A stretch of DNA of 13,293 nucleotides from Candidatus Omnitrophota bacterium. GTDB lineage: Bacteria; Omnitrophota; Gorgyraeia; Aquiviventales; Aquiviventaceae. Where the stretch lies: the NCBI GenBank assembly GCA_023247155.1, contig JAHFGZ010000025.1, positions 1-13,293 of the forward strand, written 5' to 3'. Positions 8,058 to 13,293 of this stretch are shown here, in pieces. The translations under genes were made by a program, and so were the position numbers. Numbering within the stretch: the stretch's first letter is position 1; each line of letters starts with the position of its first letter. The notes beneath the pieces were generated by a model, which was given only the letters and a program-made list of their open reading frames with translations, searched no databases and had not been told where the DNA came from.

Positions 8058-9194
8058 ATGCGACGGACGACACGGCACGTGACGGTGGGGTCGGTGCAGA
8101 TCGGGGGCGGCTCACCGGTCTCGATTCAGTCCATGACGAAGACCGACACGGCCGACGTCGAGGCGACGGTGCGGCAGATCCGCGCCCTGGCGACAGCCGG
8201 TTGCGAGATCGTGCGCGTGGCGGTCCCGACGATTGAGGCGGCCAAGGCGCTGCCGGATATCCGGCGCGAAGCGAACCGGGTGCCGCTCGTCGCCGACATC
8301 CACTTCCATCCGCAGTTCGCCCTCGCCGCCATCGAGGCGGGGTTCGACAAGATCCGCTGGAACCCCGGCAACATCCGAGACCACGCCCGGGTGCGGGCGG
8401 TGGTGGACCAGGCCAAGGAGCGGGGAATCCCCATCCGCATCGGCGTCAACGTCGGCTCGCTCGACCCGGCCTGCGAGGCGGCCCACCCGGGCGACTTGGT
8501 GGAGGCGATCGTGCAGAGCGCGCTCAAGTCGGTGCGCCTGCTGGAGGGGTTCGGGTTCCGCGACATCGTCCTCTCGCTGAAGTCCTCGGATGTGCGGCAG
8601 ACGCTCGCCGCCTACCGCCGGATGGCGGGCCTGTGCGACTACCCGTTCCACCTCGGGGTGACGGAGGCCGGTCTGCTCGAGGCGTCGACGGTCAAGTCGT
8701 CGATCGGCATCGGCGCGCTGCTGGCCGAGGGGATCGGCGACACGATCCGCGTGTCCATCACCGGCGATCCGGTGGAGGAAGTCCGCGTCGCGCAGCGCAT
8801 CCTCTCCTCGCTTGAGTTGCGGCGGTTCGAGACGAACGTCATCGCCTGCCCCTCGTGCGGCCGCTGCGAGATCGACGTGGTCGGCATCGCCCACCAGGTG
8901 CGCGCGCGCCTCGCCGAGCTGTCGAAGACCGAGCCGCGGTGCCTTTCGCTGACGGTCGCCGTGATGGGCTGCGTGGTGAACGGCCCGGGCGAGTCGGAGC
9001 ACGCGGACATCGGCCTGGCCGGCGGCGGCGGGGTCGGCGTCATCTACCGCAAGGGCAAGCAGCTGCGCCGCGTCGCCGAGGCCGACATGGTCGATGCGCT
9101 GCTTGAGGAGGTTGGGCGAGTCCTTCATAGCTCAGTGCAGGAGGGCACGCAGGTTCACAATCCGACGCACGGAACACTTGAGTCCGTGCATTGA
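8058..9194 (+). CDS. ispG: 4-hydroxy-3-methylbut-2-en-1-yl diphosphate synthase (IspG/GcpE)
   Basis: It reductively opens methylerythritol cyclodiphosphate to HMBPP, the penultimate MEP pathway step, using a [4Fe-4S] cluster. The N-terminal TIM-barrel part begins with the family sequence VTVGSVQIGGGSPVSIQSMTKTDT. The cluster ligands are Cys264 and Cys267 (CPSCGR), Cys305 (MGCVVNGPGE) and Glu312, matching the family pattern. It is the short two-domain form, 378 residues. The last 22 or so residues (357-378), after LLEEVGRV where homologues normally end, have no family character. Their DNA is lower in GC and adjoins the toxin-antitoxin island, so the tail may come from the insertion. ATG 8058 is nine bases after the rseP stop, with only a weak ribosome site. 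Confidence 0.94.
   Translation: MRRTTRHVTVGSVQIGGGSPVSIQSMTKTDTADVEATVRQIRALATAGCEIVRVAVPTIEAAKALPDIRREANRVPLVADIHFHPQFALAAIEAGFDKIRWNPGNIRDHARVRAVVDQAKERGIPIRIGVNVGSLDPACEAAHPGDLVEAIVQSALKSVRLLEGFGFRDIVLSLKSSDVRQTLAAYRRMAGLCDYPFHLGVTEAGLLEASTVKSSIGIGALLAEGIGDTIRVSITGDPVEEVRVAQRILSSLELRRFETNVIACPSCGRCEIDVVGIAHQVRARLAELSKTEPRCLSLTVAVMGCVVNGPGESEHADIGLAGGGGVGVIYRKGKQLRRVAEADMVDALLEEVGRVLHSSVQEGTQVHNPTHGTLESVH
9167..9189 (+). repeat. Small inverted repeat at the ispG 3' end
   Basis: GCACGGA (9167-9173) and TCCGTGC (9183-9189) are perfect seven-base arms around a nine-base loop, ending just before the ispG stop. No T-run follows, so it is a poor intrinsic terminator. It may weaken transcription between ispG and the convergent antitoxin gene, or simply mark the edge of the inserted segment. 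Confidence 0.35.
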
Positions 9195-9251
9195 GGACCG
9201 CCTGCTGATCCCAGACGGCTTGGAGCTTGATGTTAGATCGTGCACGTGGGT

Positions 9252-9503
9252 CTAGCGATTTCTATTGCGGAGAGTCTTTTTGAACGTTGCGAGCGGGTGG
9301 CTCGGTTCTAATCGACGCTTCTCGATCATCCGCCAGAAGGACGGGTTGGTCTGAAGGGCCAGCGTCTCCCAATCTGCCCCCTCCACCCCGATGATGAGCG
9401 CTGTGGGAATGCCATGCCGGGTGACCACCACACGGTTTCGTTGGGAGGCCTTCACGCAGTCGCGCACATGCTTCTGAAGCTCTCGAACGCTGATGGTTTT
9501 CAT
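9252..9503 (-). CDS. Phd/YefM-family antitoxin
   Basis: The 83-residue protein is the likely antitoxin of the adjacent toxin and the probable DNA-binding repressor of their promoter. The N-terminus MKTISVRELQKHVRDCVKASQRNRVVVTRHGIPTALII is the classic Phd/YefM fold: a beta-strand, then a helix, then 'VVVTRHGIPTAL'. The C-terminal part (NPSFWRMIEKRR) is the likely toxin-binding helix. Its ATG overlaps the toxin stop as ATGA, and GGAGGAG five bases before the start gives a strong ribosome site, which would favour antitoxin production. The gene runs opposite to its neighbours and converges on ispG, ending 57 bases from it. Confidence 0.85.
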   Translation of the reverse strand: MKTISVRELQKHVRDCVKASQRNRVVVTRHGIPTALIIGVEGADWETLALQTNPSFWRMIEKRRLEPSHPLATFKKTLRNRNR

Positions 9504-9802
9504 AGGATCTCCTCCGTTTTCCGGTGAGCCGGTTTCCTCCGAATGGCGCGGATGTACACTCGGCGCTCCTCCTCATTGACATCGTAAAAGACGCGAAACG
9601 CACCTACTCGAAGCTGCCAAACTGGCGGAATGGCCTCGAAGGGTGGAACAAGGTTGTGCAACAGCTTGCGGTGCCTCGCCTGCACGTTCGGCGCATGAGC
9701 CAGCTGCGTTTCAATCGCGTCAAGGAGGACCCGCCGATCATGCGCGCGGAGGTCATGCAGGTCGTCCTTCACCCCCTCAGACACTAAGACGACAAACCGC
9801 AT
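9500..9802 (-). CDS. RelE/ParE-family toxin
   Basis: The 100-residue protein resembles RelE/ParE-superfamily toxins. These either cut mRNA on the ribosome or inhibit gyrase; the sequence alone does not settle which. The visible core is a first strand (MRFVVLVSEGVKDDL), a helical pair with DRRVLLDAIETQL, then the strand pair WQLRVGAFRVFYDVNEEERRVYIRAIRRK, which carries the family's conserved basic residues and Tyr. It comes first in the pair, with the antitoxin after it, the reverse of the usual relBE or phd-doc order. No Shine-Dalgarno sequence precedes its ATG. The promoter lies so close that the mRNA would be leaderless or nearly so. A minus-strand gene among + strand essential genes, at lower GC, suggests acquisition. 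Confidence 0.83.
   Translation of the reverse strand: MRFVVLVSEGVKDDLHDLRAHDRRVLLDAIETQLAHAPNVQARHRKLLHNLVPPFEAIPPVWQLRVGAFRVFYDVNEEERRVYIRAIRRKPAHRKTEEIL
9509..9515 (-). promoter_or_regulatory. Ribosome-binding site of the antitoxin gene
   Basis: On the minus strand GGAGGAG lies five bases before the antitoxin ATG, inside the end of the toxin gene. It contrasts with the absence of such a site before the toxin. Confidence 0.75.
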
Positions 9803-9804
9803 GA

Positions 9805-9831
9805 TGCATATATTATTGCATATTCATATGC
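9805..9831. promoter_or_regulatory. Probable operator of the toxin-antitoxin operon
   Basis: GCATAT (9818-9823) and ATATGC (9826-9831) form an inverted repeat with a two-base gap, lying between and over the -10 box region. A direct repeat TGCATAT occurs at 9805-9811 and 9817-9823. Phd/YefM antitoxins repress their own promoters by binding short palindromes of this kind, so this is the likely site of autoregulation. Confidence 0.55.
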
Positions 9832-9840
9832 TGCTGTCAA
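9812..9840 (-). promoter_or_regulatory. Promoter of the toxin-antitoxin operon
   Basis: On the minus strand a perfect -35 box TTGACA (9840-9835) is followed by a 17-base spacer and the -10 box AATAAT (9817-9812). TGC directly precedes the -10 box (9820-9818), making it an extended -10. This is a very strong consensus match in an AT-rich patch (about 37% GC in 9781-9840). The predicted transcript start is near 9805, three bases before the toxin ATG. Confidence 0.75.
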
Positions 9841-9868
9841 GTCCAGCCTGAACGAAGAACAGGCCACC

Positions 9869-11593
9869 ATGCGCTGGTCCCGGTACTTCCTCCCGACGCT
9901 CCGCGAGGATCCCAAGGACGCGGAGTCGGTCAGCCACAAGCTGATGGTGCGCGCGGGCTTGATCCGCCGGCTCGGCTCAGGGGCCTATTCCTACCTGCCG
10001 TTCGGGCTGCGCGCGCTCCAGAAGGCCGTCGCGATCGTCCGCGAGGAGATGGACCGCGCCGGCGCCCAGGAGCTGCTCCTGCCCGTGCTCCAGCCCCTCG
10101 AGCTCTGGAAAGCGACCGGCCGCGATGCCGCGCTGGGCGAGGTGCTGATCCGGTTCAAGGACCGGACGGGGAAAGACGTCGTGCTCGGGCCCACGCACGA
10201 AGAGGTGGTGACCGATCTGCTCACGGAGCTGAAGTCGCACCGGCAGCTGCCGCTCACCGTCTACCAGATCCAGACCAAGTTCCGCGACGAGCCCCGCCCG
10301 CGGGGCGGCGTCATCCGCTCGAAGGAGTTCCTCATGAAGGACGCCTACAGCTTTGACCTGGACGGGGACGGGCTCGCCCGCAGCTACCAGGCGATGTACG
10401 CGGCCTACGAGCGCCTCTTCCGCCGCGTGGGCCTGACGGTGCTGGCCTGCGAGGCGGATCCGGGCGTCATGGGCGGCGACGTCTCCCACGAGTTCATGGC
10501 GCCGGCCGAGAGCGGGGAGGACCAGGTGGTCCGCTGCGCGGCGTGCGGCTACGCGGCGAATGTGGAAGCGGCGAAGTGCCCGCCCGCAGCCCTCACGCCC
10601 CCGTCACCCGCCGAACCGCCGAAGCCGCTTGCGACGGTGAAGACGCCGGGCCAACACACGGTGGAAGAGGTCAGCCGGTTCCTGAAGGTGCCGGCCGCCC
10701 GGCTCATCAAGACGCTGCTCTACGATGTGGGCGACGGCCAGGTGGCGGCGCTGGTGCGCGGCGACCACGACGTCAACGAGGCGAAACTGGCCCGGGCCGC
10801 GGGCTCCGCCCGCCTGAGGCTGTCGAGCCCACAGACGATCGAGCGGCTCACCGGCGCGCCCGTCGGGTTCACGGGGCCGGTCCACCTCCGCGGCGTGCGG
10901 CTGCTGGCGGACCATGCGGTCGTGGGGATCGTCAACGGCGTCGCCGGCGCCAACCAGGCCGATGCCCACCTGGTCAACGTCAACCCGGGCCGGGACTTTC
11001 ACCCGAGCCTCGTCGCCGACCTGCGGGTCATCGCCCCCGACGACCCCTGCCCGGCGTGCGGGGGACGGGTGGAGCGTGTCCGAGCGATCGAGGCGGGCCA
11101 TGTCTTCAAGCTGGGGACGAAGTACACCCAGGCGCTGGGCGCCATGGTGCAGGATCCGTCCGGCGCGCTCAGGCCCATGCTCATGGGCTGCTACGGGATC
11201 GGGATCAACCGCATCCTGGCGGCGGCGATCGAGCAGCGCCACGACGAGCATGGGATCATCTGGCCGCCCGCGCTTGCCCCCTTCCAGGTGGTGGTCAGCG
11301 TCTTGGAGTCCGACCATCCGGAGGCCGCGCGGGCCGGGGAGGAGGCGCACGCGGCGCTCTCGGCCGCCGGGGTGGAGGTGCTGCTGGATGACCGGGAGCA
11401 GTCGCCTGGCAGCAAGCTCAAGGATGCGGATCTGGTGGGCATTCCGGTCCAGGTCGTCATCGGCAGGGTGTGGAAGAGCGATCGGCAGCTCGAGCTGGTC
11501 CTGCGCGCGACCAAGGAGAAATCCCGGGCCGCGCCGGAGGTCCTCGTCGAGAGCGTCCATAAACTCCTTGACAAAGCCTCGATGCTGCAGTAA
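9869..11593 (+). CDS. proS: Prolyl-tRNA synthetase, bacterial type with editing domain
   Basis: It charges tRNA-Pro with proline in the cytoplasm. The start MRWSRYFLPTLREDP is typical of the family. Class II motif 2 is FRDEPRPRGG (138-147), followed by SKEFLMKDAYSFD; motif 3 is GCYGIGINR (440-448). Between them, at about 225-395, is the inserted YbaK-like domain that hydrolyses mischarged Ala-tRNA-Pro. It is flanked by two Cys pairs, C223/C226 and C394/C397, which could bind zinc as in other long bacterial forms. The C-terminal anticodon-binding domain starts near 470. The length of 574 residues is normal. No strong ribosome site or + strand promoter is seen at 9803-9868. Expression may depend on read-through from ispG across the antisense toxin-antitoxin island or on a promoter I cannot recognise. 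Confidence 0.95.
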   Translation: MRWSRYFLPTLREDPKDAESVSHKLMVRAGLIRRLGSGAYSYLPFGLRALQKAVAIVREEMDRAGAQELLLPVLQPLELWKATGRDAALGEVLIRFKDRTGKDVVLGPTHEEVVTDLLTELKSHRQLPLTVYQIQTKFRDEPRPRGGVIRSKEFLMKDAYSFDLDGDGLARSYQAMYAAYERLFRRVGLTVLACEADPGVMGGDVSHEFMAPAESGEDQVVRCAACGYAANVEAAKCPPAALTPPSPAEPPKPLATVKTPGQHTVEEVSRFLKVPAARLIKTLLYDVGDGQVAALVRGDHDVNEAKLARAAGSARLRLSSPQTIERLTGAPVGFTGPVHLRGVRLLADHAVVGIVNGVAGANQADAHLVNVNPGRDFHPSLVADLRVIAPDDPCPACGGRVERVRAIEAGHVFKLGTKYTQALGAMVQDPSGALRPMLMGCYGIGINRILAAAIEQRHDEHGIIWPPALAPFQVVVSVLESDHPEAARAGEEAHAALSAAGVEVLLDDREQSPGSKLKDADLVGIPVQVVIGRVWKSDRQLELVLRATKEKSRAAPEVLVESVHKLLDKASMLQ

Positions 11594-11596
11594 CAT
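11568..11596 (+). promoter_or_regulatory. Promoter inside the proS end, for rimP-nusA
   Basis: A perfect -35 box TTGACA (11568-11573), a 17-base spacer and the -10 box TAACAT (11591-11596, four of six consensus bases) lie across the proS stop codon. The expected start near 11603 gives a leader of about 49 bases before rimP that contains the terminator hairpin at 11620-11644. Confidence 0.6.
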
Positions 11597-11619
11597 ACAG
11601 CAACTCCAGACGGCATGCG

Positions 11620-11644
11620 AAAAGTGGGCGCGCCCACTTTTTTT
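11620..11644 (+). terminator. Intrinsic terminator, probable attenuator of rimP-nusA
   Basis: AAAAGTGGG (11620-11628) pairs with CCCACTTTT (11633-11641) around the loop CGCG, and the T-run extends to 11644. It ends only seven bases before the rimP ATG. It can end transcripts coming from proS. Because it also lies within the predicted leader of the 11568 promoter, it can control rimP-nusA expression too. Confidence 0.88.
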
Positions 11645-11651
11645 GTTCTCT

Positions 11652-12110
11652 ATGGACGCCGAACTCCTTGTGAAGATCCAGACGCTCGCGGAGCCGATCC
11701 TGGCCGAGCACGAGATGGAGCTGGTCGAGCTGACCGCCCGTCCCCAGGGCGGCCAGCAGTTCATCCGGTTCCTGGTGGATCGGGTCGGCGGGGTGACCAT
11801 CCAGCAGTGCGCCCGGGCGAACCGGCGCATCGGTGAAACGCTCGACGCGGCTGGCCTCATGGAAGGCAGCTACACGGTCGAGGTATCCTCGCCCGGCCTG
11901 GATCGCCCGCTGGTCAGCCAGCGGGACTTTGAGCGGGCGCTGGGGGAAGATCTGGACCTGACCCTCCAGGACGCGGAGGGCCGCGCCAGCCAGCTGCAGG
12001 GGATGCTGCTGGCGGTCCAGCGCGAGGCGCTCGTCGTCAAGACCCCCGCGGGCAACCTGACGGTGCCGCTCGCGCAGGTCCGCGCCGCCAAGAAGGCGCT
12101 GCGCTGGTGA
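11652..12110 (+). CDS. rimP: Ribosome maturation factor RimP
   Basis: RimP helps assemble the 30S ribosomal subunit. The 152-residue protein has the usual two domains. The N-terminal alpha/beta domain (about 1-80) ends in the family motif YTVEVSSPGLDRPL, and an SH3-like domain follows (LTLQDAEGRASQLQGMLLAVQREALVVKTPAGNLTVPLAQVRAAK). The length is typical. The ATG at 11652 follows the terminator T-run by seven bases and has no Shine-Dalgarno sequence, so initiation may be weak or depend on the leader structure. nusA starts 13 bases after its stop, an arrangement conserved across bacteria. Confidence 0.92.
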   Translation: MDAELLVKIQTLAEPILAEHEMELVELTARPQGGQQFIRFLVDRVGGVTIQQCARANRRIGETLDAAGLMEGSYTVEVSSPGLDRPLVSQRDFERALGEDLDLTLQDAEGRASQLQGMLLAVQREALVVKTPAGNLTVPLAQVRAAKKALRW

Positions 12111-12123
12111 GCGGAATACGAAG

Positions 12124-13293
12124 ATGAATGGAGAACTGCTCCAAATTTTGGGCGCGATCGAGCGGGACAAGGGCATCGACCGCGAGATCCTCATTCAGGC
12201 CATCGAGGCGGCCGTCGCCACGGCCGCCAAGAAGAGCGAGGGCGTGAGCGAGGAGGCGGCATGCACCGCGACCCTGGACCGGAAGACCGGCCGCATCGTG
12301 GCGGTGGTCGAGGGCCGGGAGGTGGACTCCGCCCGCCTGACCCGCATCGCGGCGCAGACCGCCAAGCAGGTGATCCTGCAGAAGATCCGCGAGGCGGAGC
12401 GCGACGTCATCTTCACGGAGTATCAGGGCCGGGTGGGCGACATCGTGACCGGGTCGGTCCACCGCTTCGAGCGGGGCGACATCATCGTGGAGCTGGGGCG
12501 GGCGGAGGCGGTGCTCCCGAAGGCCGAGCGCATCCCGCACGAGGAGTACCACCAGAGCGACATGGTCCAGGCCTACGTCCTGGACGTCCGCAAGAACGCC
12601 AAAGGGCCCGCCATCATCCTCTCCCGCACGCACGAGGGGTTCATCCGCGGCCTCTTCAGCTTGGAGGTGCCGGAAATCGCCGAGGGGATCGTGGAGATCA
12701 AGGGCCTGGCCCGCGAGGCGGGCGACCGGACGAAGATCGCCGTGGCGTCGAGGGACGAGAAGGTGGACTGCGTCGGGGCCTGCGTGGGCATGCGCGGGAC
12801 GCGCGTCAAGAACATCGTCCGGGAGCTGCACGGGGAGAAAGTCGACATCATCCGCTGGCACGAGTCCATCCCCGAGTACATCGCCGCCTCGCTCTCGCCC
12901 GCCAAGATCGCCGAGATCCAGCCCGATGCGGCGGCCAAGCAGGCGGCGGTGATCGTGGAGGACGACCAGCTCTCCCTGGCCATCGGCAAGAAGGGGCAGA
13001 ACGTGCGGCTCGCCTCCAAGCTGACCGGCTGGCAGCTGGAGATCAAGACGCGGGTGCAGCTCGCCGCAGGGGCGACCGCGCTGCGCAGCCTGCCGGGCGT
13101 CGGGCCGGCGATGGAGAAGCGCCTCCAGGACGCCGGGCTCACGACGCTGGAGCAATTGGCCGGCCTGACGCTCGAGCAGCTGACCGCCATCGAAGGGATC
13201 GGCGAGAAGACCGCCCAGAAGCTTCTGGACGCCGCCGCCAAGGCGCTCGCCGCGTCCCTCGACTCGCGTTCGCTCGCTCGGGACGCGACCCTG
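12124..13293 (+). CDS. nusA: Transcription termination/antitermination factor NusA, 3' end beyond the window
   Basis: NusA binds RNA polymerase and modulates pausing, termination and antitermination. The visible 390 codons have no stop. The domains in order are the N-terminal RNA polymerase-binding domain (about 1-103), S1 (about 104-155), KH1 with GMRG at 222-225, KH2 with GKKG at 288-291, and a C-terminal helix-hairpin-helix pair (about 320-378; LPGVGPAMEKRL and IEGIGEKTAQKL). After the last helix the frame enters a copy of the palindromic repeat seen in serA (from codon 378), giving a low-complexity Ser/Arg/Leu tail that continues past the window. The start ATG 12124 gives the expected N-terminus (MNGELLQILGAIERDKGI); the ribosome site is weak. 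The gene may be autoregulated through the terminator upstream of rimP. Confidence 0.94.
   Translation, partial: MNGELLQILGAIERDKGIDREILIQAIEAAVATAAKKSEGVSEEAACTATLDRKTGRIVAVVEGREVDSARLTRIAAQTAKQVILQKIREAERDVIFTEYQGRVGDIVTGSVHRFERGDIIVELGRAEAVLPKAERIPHEEYHQSDMVQAYVLDVRKNAKGPAIILSRTHEGFIRGLFSLEVPEIAEGIVEIKGLAREAGDRTKIAVASRDEKVDCVGACVGMRGTRVKNIVRELHGEKVDIIRWHESIPEYIAASLSPAKIAEIQPDAAAKQAAVIVEDDQLSLAIGKKGQNVRLASKLTGWQLEIKTRVQLAAGATALRSLPGVGPAMEKRLQDAGLTTLEQLAGLTLEQLTAIEGIGEKTAQKLLDAAAKALAASLDSRSLARDATL
13256..13293 (+). repeat. Second copy of the serA-type repeat, in nusA
   Basis: It begins with the same CCCTCGACTCG 11-mer as the left arm of the serA element and continues with CGCTCGGGAC, found in the reverse complement of the serA element's right half at the same distance (give or take a base or two). 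It is cut by the window end, so the second arm is not visible. It lies in frame directly after the last recognised NusA helix. Confidence 0.65.

Noticed and set aside
9125..9165. tRNA-like pieces (TAGCTCAGT and AGGTTCACAATCC) near the ispG end, which could mark an attachment site
   Set aside because: The two pieces are far too close together for a tRNA, and no acceptor or anticodon stem can be formed. They are also within the ispG frame.
9524..9787. 87-codon + strand open frame opposite the toxin
   Set aside because: The minus-strand toxin has clear RelE/ParE features, promoter and coupled antitoxin; this frame has no ribosome site or recognisable product.
9809..9816. Possible + strand -10 boxes (TATATT, TATTAT) that might drive proS
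   Set aside because: No -35 box lies at suitable spacing; the AT-rich patch is better explained by the minus-strand promoter and its operator.
12037..13155. 372-codon minus-strand open frame opposite nusA
   Set aside because: It is the antisense shadow of NusA domains; its Leu/Asp/Gly/Arg-rich product has no motif.

Overview
The window is a compact, high-GC stretch of bacterial chromosome coding almost entirely on the + strand. It holds housekeeping genes with short or overlapping junctions. No stretch above 300 bases lacks a gene; the gaps are 1-75, 1744-1762, 3107-3198, 3865-3886, 9195-9251, 9803-9868, 11594-11651 and 12111-12123. A signal peptide on an OmpA/MotB-type protein, an RseP protease and the MEP isoprenoid pathway point to a diderm bacterium. 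The CdsA signature variant and the gene order uppS-cdsA-dxr-rseP-ispG-proS-rimP-nusA recall uncultured diderm lineages such as Omnitrophota or other PVC-related groups. That placement is an impression, not a demonstrated classification.

Layout: (1) 76-3106, serA (serine synthesis) and purA (AMP synthesis). (2) 3130-9194, a visible promoter followed by an OmpA-like protein, a membrane-anchored coiled-coil protein, uppS, cdsA, dxr, rseP and ispG. This block joins isoprenoid precursor synthesis (dxr, ispG), the undecaprenyl lipid carrier (uppS), phospholipid synthesis (cdsA) and envelope proteolysis (rseP). Four genes overlap by their start and stop codons. (3) 9252-9840, a lower-GC island on the minus strand: a toxin-antitoxin pair in toxin-first order with a strong promoter and palindromic operator, lying between ispG and proS. 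(4) 9869-11593, proS. (5) 11568-13293, a promoter inside the end of proS, a short leader with an intrinsic terminator directly before rimP, then rimP and nusA, which is cut by the window end.

The most notable non-genic signals are as follows. A GC-rich inverted-repeat element is inserted in frame in serA, and a related copy lies in frame at the end of the visible nusA. A different GC palindrome is inserted in frame in purA, and a triple heptamer repeat forms the purA N-terminus. A probable attenuator precedes rimP-nusA, resembling the NusA autoregulation known in Bacillus subtilis. The toxin-antitoxin module appears to have been acquired within an essential gene cluster. I saw no clearly new multi-gene system. 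The novelty is in the coding-region repeats, the leader attenuator and the inserted module.
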